Shown: one piece after another, positions 17,101 to 25,567 of the stretch
How the letters are laid out: each line of letters begins with the position of its first letter
Numbering within the stretch: the stretch's first letter is position 1
Assembly: GCA_030601885.1 (NCBI GenBank)
Contig: JAUWAU010000017.1
Location: 53,303-117,302, forward strand
DNA length: 64,000 nucleotides
Source of the DNA: Armatimonadota bacterium
Lineage (GTDB): Bacteria > Armatimonadota > Zipacnadia > JAUWAU01
Direction of reading: 5' to 3'
Made by a program: the position numbers and the translations under genes
The notes under the pieces: model-generated
Seen by the model: only the letters and a program-made list of their open reading frames with translations
Databases searched by the model: none
What the model was told of the DNA's origin: nothing

Positions 17101-20100
17101 GACGGCGTCGCGCCGTCCCTGAATCCCGCGTTTCCACCCGCGGAAAGCGGCCTGAGCTGGAGCACTGGCGGCTTCCCGCCGGCCGATCATGAGTTCGTCG
17201 CCGGCAAGGGCCGCCTCGGGACGGCCACCGCGGATGGCGACCCGGCCGGGACAACGCTGGTGGATAGCACTATCGGTGGGGTGGACGACGAGTGGGTGGA
17301 TGCGCAGTTGCGCATAAGCAGCGGGCTGTCCCGCGGGGAGCAGCAGCGCGTAATGGACTACGACGCGGCCACCGGGACGCTCACAGTGGAGCGGCCGTTC
17401 AGCACGCAGATTGTGGCCGGCACCACGTACGAACTTGCTCTACAGCAGCGCTCACCGGGCCTGGACCCGGACAGTGCGCCGAGCACGGCGACATACACGT
17501 ACCGGGTCATCTACTTCGACGCCGACACCTTCAGCCCGGAGCAGCGCGGCAATCCACCGGAATTCGTGCGGCTCATCATCGACAGCGGCCAGAACCAGAC
17601 CGGCGGCTTCGCGATGATGACGCAAGTAGATCCGGCCGATACAGACTACACCGACGGTGCGGAATTCACCATCGACGTGTCGGGCGGCAGCCCGATCCTG
17701 GCCGCCGGCTCGCCGCACAACTTCTTCTTCGAGGCCCGCGACGGGCTCGACACGGCGAGAATCCCCGATGCGCCGGCCATGGTGCCGGGCCCGATCGTTG
17801 ACGATCCGCCGGCGCCGCCGACGAACCTCTCGGCACTGGACTTCCAGCCAGATCAAGGCGGGCAGATCAGCCTGCAGTGGCGCCGCTCGGCCGACGATGG
17901 CGCGGGGCGCGGCGACGTGATTCGCTACAGCGTGCGCCGGGCGGTCGTGGGCAGCGGAGCGCCGATTTCAGATCCTGTTGCGGGGGCGCCGTACGAGATC
18001 GCGTCGATACCCGCCGACGGCCGTGATCCATACACGTTGCGTGATAGGGACTTCGGGGCAGTGCCGCGGGTCCAAAGTACGGCGACCGGTGGGTCCACGA
18101 CCACCGTGATCGACTCCGCCCTGGGCGGGAACGACGACGACTGGAACGGCGGCACAGTGACCATCCTCAGCGGTCCGTCTATCGGTGAAGAGCGGCAGGT
18201 GGTTGACTACGATGCCGCCACCGGCACGCTGACGGTTGCTCCGGCATTCTCCAGCCCCATCGGGGCGGGGACCAACTATGTCGTCGCTGTGCTCGACCGG
18301 CTCGGCCAGAATCCCGAGGATGGCCGCAACGTGGTGGCCACCGACTACGAGTATGTGGTGCTGGCGTTTGACGACGTGGCCGACGGGAGCGCCAGCCTCT
18401 CGGCCACCTCCAATACTGACTCAGCGGTCCCGGCTGATAACCTGGCGCCGACGCCGCCGGCCACGCAGACCTGTGCGGCGCAGCCGGACGGCAGCATCCG
18501 CGTGGACTGGAGCGCGTCCGTGGACGATCCCACGGTGGCGCTGCCCGCGGATCCGTGGCTGCCGCCCCAGCCCGCCGGTGACCTCATCGGCTATCGCGTC
18601 TATCGGGACGAGATCACGCCGGTTGATCCCGATGCCGGTTCACCGACGCTGGTCGAGCTGGCGAACGAGACGGGAACGGGCCTGATCCCGCCGTCGCTCG
18701 GCGGGCAGCCCGGCCCCGGCGACGTATTCCTGATTGACAGCACTGCTGAACTTGGCAAGACGTACTACTATCTGGTCCGCGTCGTGGACCGCACGCAGGT
18801 GTCAACGAATGTCGGCGGCACGAACGGCTGCGACACGCAGGACAGCGAGGCACCGTTCTTCGATAGCTTCGATCCGGTGGACGGCAGCCCTGCCGTGCCG
18901 ATCAACACCGACATCACGTTCCAGGTGCACGACCTTGGCGTGGGCGTTGACATCGACACGATCTCCGTGACCCTCGACGTCGGGGGCACGATGGAGGGGC
19001 CCTTCGACAAGAACGACCTCCAGATCACACAGCTCGTGCCCGGCGAGGACACGGACCTCGAGGTCGTCTTCGATCGTCCGAGTCCGCTGCCGACGGATAC
19101 GGCCGTAACCGTTAATATGTCGGCGTCCGACAAGTCGGGCAACGGGCCGGCGACGGACAGCTTCAGCTTCACCACCGAACAGACGCAGACGATTGACGGC
19201 ACCATTCAACTCACGACAGACGGCACCACGCCGCTGCTCCTGGCGCTCGACGTCACCATCAACGTGACCGGGCCTTCGGGGGCGCTCCCGGCCATCGTGG
19301 TCACAACGAACGCGGCTACCGGCGCGGCATCGTACGTCATCGGGCCGCTGACGGGCGGCGACTACGACATCACGCCGGTGCTTTCGGGAACGACGTGGGA
19401 CCTGTCGCTGCCGCAGACGGTGACGGTCCCGTCGTTGCCGAGCGGCGGGCCGCCGGTCGCCGGGCCGGACTTCGTCGGCACGCTGACCACGTACACGCTG
19501 AGCGGCGTGGCCCAGGATAACGTCGGCAATCCGGTGCCCGGCGTTACGATCACCGTGGACACCACCGACGGCACAGCGCCGTCGCCGGTGCTCACACAAA
19601 CAGACGGCAGCTACTCGATAGCGCCGGCGCTGCAGGGCACGTACACGCTCACACCGTCGCTTGCCGGCTTCACGTTTAGCCCAACGGATCAGACCGTGAC
19701 TGCCGGCGTGGACCCGACGGACAACCTGGACTTCTTCATCTTGTTCAGCATCTCCGGCACGGTGACGCGCAGCGACACGGGGGAGGGCCTTGAGGGCGTG
19801 GCGGTGTCCGCCAACGGGCAACAAGCCACCACCGACGCCAACGGTGACTACACCATCACTGACCTTGCCGCGGGCGACATCGAGGTCGTCCCGGTGCCGG
19901 CGGAGTTCACCTTCACGCCGGTCAGCCAGACGGTGACGGTCAATGTTACCACTGGGAATCGAACCGGCATCGACTTCGAGGCATCGGCGGTCCTCTACTC
20001 CATCTCGGGGACGGTGACACTGGGTGCCGCCGGAGGGCTGGCGGGTCTGACCATAACCGTCAGCGCCACTGGCGGCCCGTCAACGCCTTCGGCAGCCACT

Positions 20101-21618
20101 GTGGACTCAGCAACGGGCGCCTACACCATCACCGGGCTGGAGGCCGGCACGTATACGGTGACGCCGAGCGAGGCGACGGGCGCTGCCCAGTTTAGCCCGG
20201 CATCGCAGCAAGTTACGGTGCCACCGAGCCAGATCAGCGTCAACTTCACCGGCTTCCGCGTCTTCCAGGTGATCGCGCCGGCTTCCGGACTGCAGCTACT
20301 CACGGCTCCGTTCACGGCGATGACGCGCACCCCGGCCATAACGGCGGCCGACGTGTTCGGCACCGAATCGGTGGCGACCTGGGACCCGCTGGGCATGCCG
20401 GCAGGCTACGTGCTCTTCTCCGTCGATCGGGACAACCCGGCGCTCCGAGTGGAGCCGGGCCGAGGCTTCTTCGCCCGGATCCCGGTCGGCCCGCTGCCAC
20501 TGGTACCCGGTACGCCTGCGCCCACCGACCGCGCATTCCCCATTCCGATCTTCAGCGAGTGGACGATGGCTGGCAACCCGTTCCTGGCCGCCTTCGCGTG
20601 GAGCAGCGTGCAGCAGAGCAGCCCGGCCGTGAGCGATCTGGCCTGGGTGTACGTGAACGACGGGATCAACGGCGGCTACGTCCTGGTGACGGATATGCAG
20701 GCGTTCAATACGCTCACCACGATCGAGCCGTATCAGGGCTTCTGGCAGCGCGTTACGGTCGGCACTGTTGGGGCCAGCATCACCATCTCGCCACCGGCAG
20801 GCGCCCTGTCGCGCAGTGCCGAGCCCGACGCGGGACCGCCGGAGGACAGCGCCAAGCCGCGGTCGCTCGTTGACGGCGGCTGGCTCATCCAGGTGGTCGC
20901 CGCGACGGTCAAGACACGAGACGCCTGCAACTATGTCGGCGTCGGCGCGCCGGCACGCGGCGTCGTGAGCACGCTCAAGATCGACAACCCGCCGGCGGCG
21001 TCCGGTTACGCCGACATCTACTTCGACGGCGCCGCTCAGGGCGAGCCCGGCAGGCGCCTGGCAGCCGACATCCGGGCCACCGACGCGGCAGAGCTGGCGT
21101 TCGACTTCGTCGTCGCCACGGACCTGGTAAATGAGGACGTAACAGTGAGTCTTCCCAACCTGGCTCAGCTCTCGAAGCAGCGACAAGTACTGCTTGCCGA
21201 TCTGGACGCCGGCGAGACGGTGTTCGCCCGCACGAAGTCGGCGTATACGTATAACAGCGGCGACGGCGGCGAGCGTCACTTCCGCATCGAAGTTCGCGAA
21301 GCGGTGCAGACCGGGCTGCGCGTCGTCGGACTACACGGAGCCCCGACGCGTGGCGCCAGAGGAGCTGGGGCAGAAATCCGCTATTCGCTCACGGCTCCTG
21401 CCGCGGTGACGACGCAGATCTACAACGTCAGCGGCAGGCTGGTGGCGAGGGTTGAGTCTGCCACCTCGCGCGGCGCCGGCTCAGCCGCTGCTCTTTGGAA
21501 TGGGCGCAGCCTGGCCGGCACGCAAGTGCCCAGTGGCGTGTACTCGGTGCGGGTGACCGCGACGGGCGAACAGGGCATCAAGGCAGACGCAATAACGACT
21601 ATCCTGATTCGGCGCTAG
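14176..21618 (+). CDS. Giant secreted beta-sandwich protein, C-terminal part (same frame, after in-frame TGA)
   Basis: The frame is open from 14176 (GDPKTHTFRFG...) to the stop at 21618, about 2,480 residues; TTG 14254 is the first possible start and has no export signal. In order: beta-rich modules of unknown type; Asp-rich calcium-like loops (NDADGDGVDDA near 16110); module repeats near 17215-17445 and 18070-18290 (DYDAATGTLTV in both); two fibronectin-III-like domains (about 17810-18460); a Big_5/SbsA Ig-like domain (EAPFFDSFDPVDGSPAVPI, about 18850-19190); four carboxypeptidase-regulatory/CnaB-like repeats (SGTVT...DYTI, about 19190-20250); and a C-terminal FlgD-Ig-like domain (about 21310-21615). 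It is probably a cell-surface or extracellular structural protein. Expression depends on how the TGA is passed. Confidence 0.75.
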   Translation, partial: GDPKTHTFRFGARIRDGGPGTDLSAWVRLAEQSVRVCGSGGLNQDFLRWQGAINTGDPDPLSIYDQPPWLVNIPSDGNTGLNTADDGTSSSIYTFQVIYENLSGLPPRFNYDQDSIHSDVPPFQGQIEDNWNERIGPVDLTYNNWFYSNSSDSWLYRWRWVNQDTESGVALIIDGDFLHPHFMIPIDNNGNVLQIQNLTENDYKSGVRFVYQLLPTSYEPDVEWYKYAVLTGRPHYNSYVNFRPVDVRPFPTFRAPGYEAAGLHSYQFICTDDFMPPGQRADLFMGRPSVRTFNREFTPPSIGPPVEDTVNDPFRHLEVSGVAPGGRYKYPIDSLDETNLTPGVSGQPTYAVRNNDPVLWAPQDNPRAPVFPPVGVAEYPTNDGTIAPNFFADFPELTARADNRWLQSDTYRFLINYASSSNTAPLQIEMLLRREGAIASDDVTTDPATVSAVIPMQQVDPNDSDYRDGALFFCELSPVNLPDPPGPASNAQVDDYQYFFRASNGTRTVWFPRRPERVDPIIGRTFPDDPFDFGVNVRDANNDYYHFRVNTPPVLADGDVTPTSQRPGLPFTYTVHYSDIDGPFRRQNFGNSSGQDGDGVFRADLNIDTFGDRDGVLSVVSVAGAVIEYERVDGQPVTYTGDGLVNDADGDGVDDAAGTPPGNTVVDELFRRPPPVANVNWRGREVKFETGAQAGQDPILIDVNDTTGAIPTITLASAPSAVAAGDTFTIVDWALATMFPADPSDVDFTTPNQYRFDTGTVVELTPGRLHEYFFEFADDHADWLFPDDPSIRREGEIIRIPEAGGFGSPDNFTGPEVLANRAPTLTNFSFTPDPTPTGPGNDARVGSGTPDDNADGNTATPFTLQVTYTDLDNDPPSEILLGVDGTPAAPDRVLALTEQDPNDTLFSDGKVYEAQVRLEVDVDGHILRGRAADGLGGVFPIGAPSGQFSDPAAPNGPIVVPNSSPRLFFPAVDQPDGVAPSLNPAFPPAESGLSWSTGGFPPADHEFVAGKGRLGTATADGDPAGTTLVDSTIGGVDDEWVDAQLRISSGLSRGEQQRVMDYDAATGTLTVERPFSTQIVAGTTYELALQQRSPGLDPDSAPSTATYTYRVIYFDADTFSPEQRGNPPEFVRLIIDSGQNQTGGFAMMTQVDPADTDYTDGAEFTIDVSGGSPILAAGSPHNFFFEARDGLDTARIPDAPAMVPGPIVDDPPAPPTNLSALDFQPDQGGQISLQWRRSADDGAGRGDVIRYSVRRAVVGSGAPISDPVAGAPYEIASIPADGRDPYTLRDRDFGAVPRVQSTATGGSTTTVIDSALGGNDDDWNGGTVTILSGPSIGEERQVVDYDAATGTLTVAPAFSSPIGAGTNYVVAVLDRLGQNPEDGRNVVATDYEYVVLAFDDVADGSASLSATSNTDSAVPADNLAPTPPATQTCAAQPDGSIRVDWSASVDDPTVALPADPWLPPQPAGDLIGYRVYRDEITPVDPDAGSPTLVELANETGTGLIPPSLGGQPGPGDVFLIDSTAELGKTYYYLVRVVDRTQVSTNVGGTNGCDTQDSEAPFFDSFDPVDGSPAVPINTDITFQVHDLGVGVDIDTISVTLDVGGTMEGPFDKNDLQITQLVPGEDTDLEVVFDRPSPLPTDTAVTVNMSASDKSGNGPATDSFSFTTEQTQTIDGTIQLTTDGTTPLLLALDVTINVTGPSGALPAIVVTTNAATGAASYVIGPLTGGDYDITPVLSGTTWDLSLPQTVTVPSLPSGGPPVAGPDFVGTLTTYTLSGVAQDNVGNPVPGVTITVDTTDGTAPSPVLTQTDGSYSIAPALQGTYTLTPSLAGFTFSPTDQTVTAGVDPTDNLDFFILFSISGTVTRSDTGEGLEGVAVSANGQQATTDANGDYTITDLAAGDIEVVPVPAEFTFTPVSQTVTVNVTTGNRTGIDFEASAVLYSISGTVTLGAAGGLAGLTITVSATGGPSTPSAATVDSATGAYTITGLEAGTYTVTPSEATGAAQFSPASQQVTVPPSQISVNFTGFRVFQVIAPASGLQLLTAPFTAMTRTPAITAADVFGTESVATWDPLGMPAGYVLFSVDRDNPALRVEPGRGFFARIPVGPLPLVPGTPAPTDRAFPIPIFSEWTMAGNPFLAAFAWSSVQQSSPAVSDLAWVYVNDGINGGYVLVTDMQAFNTLTTIEPYQGFWQRVTVGTVGASITISPPAGALSRSAEPDAGPPEDSAKPRSLVDGGWLIQVVAATVKTRDACNYVGVGAPARGVVSTLKIDNPPAASGYADIYFDGAAQGEPGRRLAADIRATDAAELAFDFVVATDLVNEDVTVSLPNLAQLSKQRQVLLADLDAGETVFARTKSAYTYNSGDGGERHFRIEVREAVQTGLRVVGLHGAPTRGARGAGAEIRYSLTAPAAVTTQIYNVSGRLVARVESATSRGAGSAAALWNGRSLAGTQVPSGVYSVRVTATGEQGIKADAITTILIRR

Positions 21619-21674
21619 GCGCCCTGGCGCCGGCACGGGCAGAGTCGGCTCACGGAGCGCCAGGGGGAACGCAC

Positions 21675-22070
21675 ATGAGAGGCAATAGTATCCCCGTGCG
21701 ACTCGTGGTATTGGCCGCCGTGGCGGCAGTCATGGGCGGCATGGTGTCTGGCTGCGGTGGGGGCGGCGGCGGGCCCAGCGGGAGCGTGGAAGGACGAGTC
21801 ATAGACAAAGAAACGGGGTTGGGAATAAGCGGCGCCGTGGTGAGGATAGGGAACAAGTCCGACAGAACAGACATCGACGGCCAGTACCGTGTGGGCGGCG
21901 TCAGCCTGGGACTTCAGCCGGTCTTCGTCACCCCGCCCGCGGGATTCATTGTACCCGATCCCGATCCAAGCGACCCGCAGATCGGCGATGTCAACGTGGC
22001 TCAGGGCACGAATTTCCTGCTCGACATCATCGCTGTGGTACAACAGGAGGAGCCGCCGCCTCCCACGTAG
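21675..22070 (+). CDS. Small lipoprotein with carboxypeptidase-regulatory-like domain
   Basis: A 131-residue lipoprotein. The signal peptide (MRGNSIPVRLVVLAAVAAV) ends in lipobox VSGC, followed by a Gly-rich linker. Residues 38-105 form a single carboxypeptidase-regulatory-like (CnaB-type) beta-sandwich: SVEGRVIDKETGLGISGAVV, TDIDGQYRVGGVSLG. It ends in a Glu/Pro tail. ATG 21675 follows GGGGGA by 8 bases; upstream in-frame codons belong to the end of the giant gene region. It lies 56 bases after the giant protein gene, before a terminator at 22130-22166, so the two are probably co-transcribed and the lipoprotein may anchor or assist its neighbour. Confidence 0.75.
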   Translation: MRGNSIPVRLVVLAAVAAVMGGMVSGCGGGGGGPSGSVEGRVIDKETGLGISGAVVRIGNKSDRTDIDGQYRVGGVSLGLQPVFVTPPAGFIVPDPDPSDPQIGDVNVAQGTNFLLDIIAVVQQEEPPPPT

Positions 22071-22129
22071 TTCGGAGGGGCGGCCGCGCCCGGTCGGCTA
22101 CGCGTAGACCTGGAACAGACTCGCTCCAA

Positions 22130-22166
22130 GGCGCTGCCGCAGGCTTCCGGCGGCGCCTTGAGTTTT
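22130..22166 (+). terminator. Intrinsic terminator after the giant protein/lipoprotein operon
   Basis: GGCGCTGCCG (22130-22139) pairs with CGGCGGCGCC (22148-22157) over 10 bases with one T-G wobble and an 8-base loop, followed by TTGAGTTTT. The T-rich tail contains the TTG at 22158, which argues against that codon being the start of the next gene. Confidence 0.65.
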
Positions 22167-22187
22167 GCCTACGGGACGACAAAAGCA

Positions 22188-23372
22188 GTGCATCGAGAAA
22201 GATGCCGACAGAGCCGGCGCAACACCTGCCTATGCGCGATGATCGGTGTTGCCCTCATGGTGCCCAGTGGCGTCTGGCCCGAATGGCCGATGTACGCGCA
22301 TGACGCCGCTCGCACCGGCGTGGCAGATGGCGAGGGCCCCAACAGCCTCGAAGTCCAATGGACCGTGAAGCTGGATGGCCGTGTGGACTCCTCGCCCGCT
22401 GTCAGCGGCGGTGTCGTCTACGTTGGAACCACGGACGGGTGCGTCCACGCCGTCGATGCCGCGACGGGCCGGGCCATATGGCGGCAGGAGCTTGGCGGTC
22501 CGGTGACGTCCTCGCCCTGCGTCGCCGAAGGCCTGGTCCTGGTGGGCTGCGTTGACACCTTCGCCTACGGCCTTGACGCTGGCACTGGCGAGGTGCTCTG
22601 GCGACAGCGTGCTGACGGTCCTATTATCGCCTCACCTGCCCTCGCCGAGGGGATCACATATTGGGCATCGACGCCGGGGCGCGTCTTTGCCCTCCGAGCC
22701 GAAGACGGCACAGAGATCTGGCGCCGCGAGCTGCCGGCGCGAGTGGTGGCGTCGCCATGCGTAGGCGACGGAGCGCTCTATATCGGGGACATGGCCGGAG
22801 GCTTTCATGCAATCCGGCTATCGGACGGCCAGCCACTATGGCAGTTCGATCCGAGGGGGCGCGTTGTGGCCACGGCAACCGTGGTCGGGCCTTTGGTGTT
22901 TCTCGGCTCCCAGGACATGTGGCACGGCGAGCCCAAGCCACCGACACCAGATCCGGACCTGCATCTGCACGCCGTTGATGCTGCCTCGGGAGTAGCGCGG
23001 TGGATGCTGAAGGTCCGCGGCTCCGTCATGGGGAGCCCGGCGGCGGGTGCCACAATGGTGTATGCAGCGGCCAACGAGGGATACCCGTCGAGTCGAGCTG
23101 CCTTTTACGGCGTCGATGTGGCCAGCGGGGCCAAGCGCTGGCGTTGGCCGCCAAAGAAGGGGCAGGGGGCCGGAGTTGTGCACGCGGCGCCGGCTATTGC
23201 CGGCAGCATGGTCTACTTCGCCGACCTCGAGGGCGTCGTATACATCCTCAACGCACAAACGGGTGCTCCGGTGGCACACTATGCCACCGGTGGCCCGGTG
23301 TATTCGTCGCCCGCCATCTCGGATGGCCGGTTGTTCATCGGCTCCGGAGATGGGAAACTGTATTGCTTTTGA
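22188..23372 (+). CDS. Exported PQQ-type beta-propeller protein (BamB/quinoprotein-like repeats)
   Basis: About 394 residues made of repeated propeller blades. Recurrent motifs are VVYVGTTDGCVHAVDAATG-type strands: DGCVHAVDAATGRAIWR, TFAYGLDAGTGEVLWRQ, RVFALRAEDGTEIWRRE, HAIRLSDGQPLWQF, and a closing RLFIGSGDGKLYCF. These match PQQ-like repeats (quinoprotein dehydrogenases, BamB); no catalytic quinoprotein residues or heme motif are apparent, so a scaffold or binding role is likelier. The start is uncertain. GTG 22188 gives a credible signal peptide (MHRERCRQSRRN plus a hydrophobic core up to SGVWPEWP). TTG 22158 lies in a terminator tail, and ATG 22239 would lose the basic n-region. A weak ribosome site adds doubt. 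Confidence 0.75.
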   Translation: MHRERCRQSRRNTCLCAMIGVALMVPSGVWPEWPMYAHDAARTGVADGEGPNSLEVQWTVKLDGRVDSSPAVSGGVVYVGTTDGCVHAVDAATGRAIWRQELGGPVTSSPCVAEGLVLVGCVDTFAYGLDAGTGEVLWRQRADGPIIASPALAEGITYWASTPGRVFALRAEDGTEIWRRELPARVVASPCVGDGALYIGDMAGGFHAIRLSDGQPLWQFDPRGRVVATATVVGPLVFLGSQDMWHGEPKPPTPDPDLHLHAVDAASGVARWMLKVRGSVMGSPAAGATMVYAAANEGYPSSRAAFYGVDVASGAKRWRWPPKKGQGAGVVHAAPAIAGSMVYFADLEGVVYILNAQTGAPVAHYATGGPVYSSPAISDGRLFIGSGDGKLYCF

Positions 23373-23472
23373 GTGCCGGCGCAGGCAGCCCTGCCAGGCG
23401 CGCTCCTTGCGGAACGTGGGTAAGTTGGAGCATCCTACCAGGCAGCAATGTGCAACGGCGCAGCGACTGCCA

Positions 23473-24144
23473 TTGAGCGAGAGCCGCCTCGTGGTGATTC
23501 TCGGCGTCGGCGGCAGCGGTAAGACGGAGATCGCTCTGAACCTCGCGGCAGCATGGGCGTCGGCGCTGGATGGCGTGCACGTCGTGGATTTCGACCTCGT
23601 GACTCCGTACTTCCGCACTCAGGACGTGCGAGAAGCGCTGGCGTGCACTGGCGTCGAGGTGATTGCACCGCCCCTCAGCCGTGGACACATTGATGTACCC
23701 TTCATCCCGCCCGAGGTTCCACACATCATCACACGTGAGACCGCCAGGGCTGTTTTCGATGTCGGCGGCGACGAGGTCGGAGCGACGACCATCCGTCAGT
23801 TTGCGGGAGCGCTGAGGGCGGCCGGGGCACGAGCGTACGTCGTTGTGAACACGCGGCGGCCGGGGACGGCGGGCGGGAACGCTATTGCAGACAGCACACG
23901 GCGGCTGGCTGCGGCCGCCGGGCTGGACATCGCGGGTCTGATCGCCAACACCCACCTCCGCGACGAGACCACCTGGGACATCTGTCTCCAAGGCCTTCGC
24001 GTCACAGAGGATGCTTCAGAGGCGCTCGGCGTGCCGGTGGTGCTGCTTGCGTGCGCTGAAAAGCTCGCCGCCGAAGCGGTAGTGCCCGAGGGCACAGCTC
24101 TCATGCCGCTGCGATTGAACATAGTGCTTCCCTGGGTAGCGTAG
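23473..24144 (+). CDS. P-loop ATPase of the CobQ/MinD-like class, oxidoreductase-associated
   Basis: About 223 residues with a clear Walker A, GVGGSGKTEIALNLA, right at the start (SESRLVVIL before it), then HVVDFDLVTPYFRTQDVRE resembling the switch region of SIMIBI/ParA-like ATPases, and RAVFDVGGDEVGATTIRQF as Walker B-like. I cannot name a characterised family. It precedes ferredoxin and 2-oxoacid:ferredoxin oxidoreductase genes by about 40 bases and is likely in their operon, so a maturation or regulatory role for that complex is an inference. The start could be TTG 23473 (chosen, as it puts the P-loop at the usual place), GTG 23416 or GTG 23491; none has a strong ribosome site. Confidence 0.65.
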   Translation: MSESRLVVILGVGGSGKTEIALNLAAAWASALDGVHVVDFDLVTPYFRTQDVREALACTGVEVIAPPLSRGHIDVPFIPPEVPHIITRETARAVFDVGGDEVGATTIRQFAGALRAAGARAYVVVNTRRPGTAGGNAIADSTRRLAAAAGLDIAGLIANTHLRDETTWDICLQGLRVTEDASEALGVPVVLLACAEKLAAEAVVPEGTALMPLRLNIVLPWVA

Positions 24145-24185
24145 GTTCCGCCTGCTTGTGGCGGCTGCTGGAGAGGACGTACTCG

Positions 24186-24389
24186 GTGGCGAAAGTGGAG
24201 ATCGCAGAAGTGCGCTGCAAGGCATGTGGGCTTTGCGTCCGCTTCTGTCCACATGACGCGTTGGAGCTTGCCAACGAGACAAACGAGCGGGGGTATCACC
24301 CAGCGACGCAGCCCGACGCCGGCAAATGTCGCGGCTGCACGTCGTGTGCCCTCATGTGTCCGGAGGCGGCGATCATCGTCTTCCGCTAG
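24186..24389 (+). CDS. 2[4Fe-4S] ferredoxin, delta subunit of 2-oxoacid:ferredoxin oxidoreductase
   Basis: A 67-residue ferredoxin with two complete cluster-binding sets, CKACGLCVRFCP and CRGCTSCALMCP. In archaeal and bacterial KOR/VOR complexes such a small protein is the delta (D) subunit that carries electrons from the TPP/4Fe-4S core to free ferredoxin. GTG 24186 follows GGAGAGG by 9 bases and starts VAKVEIAEVRC; an in-frame TTG at 24156 would add ten residues. It is followed by the alpha, beta and gamma subunit genes on the same strand, which supports the assignment. Confidence 0.9.
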   Translation: MAKVEIAEVRCKACGLCVRFCPHDALELANETNERGYHPATQPDAGKCRGCTSCALMCPEAAIIVFR

Positions 24390-24440
24390 GCGGCGCGCCC
24401 CCCGGGTCGCGTCGGCGCTCGTGCGTGGAGTGATCTATCG

Positions 24441-25529
24441 TTGTCTGTCGAGAAGGTGCTCATGAAGGGAAACGAGGCCGTTTGTCAGGGCGCCATCGAC
24501 GGCGGCTGCACTCACTTCTTCGGCTACCCCATAACGCCACAGAACGAGATCCCCGAATACATGTCCGTGCACCTGCGCGCGGCGGGCGGCGTATTCCTGC
24601 AGGCTGAGAGCGAGATCGCCGCGATCAACATGGTGTTCGGTGCGGCCGCGGCCGGCGCGCGGCCCATGACCTCATCGTCGGGGCCGGGCATTGCCCTCAA
24701 ACAGGAGGGTCTATCGTATCTCATCGGCGCCGAACTGCCGTGCCTGGTGGTCAATATAGTGCGTGGCGGGCCCGGACTGGGCAACATCGCCGCCTCCCAG
24801 CAGGATTACTTCCTCGCGACCCGTGGTGGGGGGCACGGCGACGGGCGGCCCCTGGTGTACGCTCCCGCCAGTGTGCAAGAGCTGTACGACATCGCCAGGA
24901 ACGCCTTCGGGGTGAGTGAGCGGTACCGCAATCCTGTTATGATTCTCGGCGACGGCATCCTCGGGCAGATGATGGAGCCTCTGGAGCTTCGCGGCCCCCT
25001 CCAGGAGCCGATGCCGGAAAAGAGCTGGGCGGTAACCGGCGCCAAAGGTCGGCCACGGCGCGTCATCAACTCGCTGCATATCGTCCCGAGCGAGAATGAG
25101 ACTTTCTGCCGGCGACTGGCTCAGAAATACGCGGAGGCAGGCGAGAAGGAGATGGCCTGGGAGGAATTCGGTGCAGACGCGCCGGAGTTGGTCATCGTCG
25201 CCTATGGCACGATGGCACGGATCTGCCGCTCGGCGGTGACTACGGCGATACACGAAGGCGTGCAGGCACGGCTGCTGCGCCCCATCACCTTGTTTCCCTT
25301 CCCCTCGGCGAGGTTGGCCGAACTGGCCGCGGACGCCAACGCCGTGCTCGCGGCCGAGATGAGCACCGGGCAGCTCGTTGACGACGTGCGCATCGCCGTC
25401 GGAGGGCGCGCCCCCGTTGATTTGTATGCACGTCCGGGAGGCGTCACGCCCTCGCCCGAGGAAGTATCCGAATACATCGTGTCCCTGTGTCGCTCGAAGT
25501 CGGTCCGGGCGGGCAGCGAAGCGCAGTGA
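24441..25529 (+). CDS. vorB: 2-oxoacid:ferredoxin oxidoreductase alpha subunit (VorB/KorA type)
   Basis: A 362-residue alpha subunit of the pyruvate-ferredoxin-oxidoreductase superfamily. KVLMKGNEAVCQGAIDGGC, FFGYPITPQNEIPEYM, AAGARPMTSSSGPGIALKQE and NIVRGGPGLGNIAASQQDYF are the conserved landmarks; the last two match best to 3-methyl-2-oxobutanoate (VorB) and 2-oxoglutarate (KorA) types. The complex oxidatively decarboxylates 2-oxoacids to acyl-CoA and reduces ferredoxin in the cytoplasm; exact substrate (branched-chain oxoacid or 2-oxoglutarate) is not settled by sequence reading. Start TTG 24441 fits the family N-terminus, with GGAG 10 bases upstream; ATG 24462 has a better-spaced GAAGG but would shorten the first strand. 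Beta and gamma follow. Confidence 0.92.
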   Translation: MSVEKVLMKGNEAVCQGAIDGGCTHFFGYPITPQNEIPEYMSVHLRAAGGVFLQAESEIAAINMVFGAAAAGARPMTSSSGPGIALKQEGLSYLIGAELPCLVVNIVRGGPGLGNIAASQQDYFLATRGGGHGDGRPLVYAPASVQELYDIARNAFGVSERYRNPVMILGDGILGQMMEPLELRGPLQEPMPEKSWAVTGAKGRPRRVINSLHIVPSENETFCRRLAQKYAEAGEKEMAWEEFGADAPELVIVAYGTMARICRSAVTTAIHEGVQARLLRPITLFPFPSARLAELAADANAVLAAEMSTGQLVDDVRIAVGGRAPVDLYARPGGVTPSPEEVSEYIVSLCRSKSVRAGSEAQ

Positions 25530-25567
25530 CGTCGCCGACGTGAGTCGTCGGTAGTAGGAAGGCAGCT

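Noticed and set aside
22158..22187. TTG 22158 as the start of the PQQ-propeller gene
   Set aside because: It lies in the T-rich tail of the terminator at 22130-22166; GTG 22188 retains a full signal peptide.
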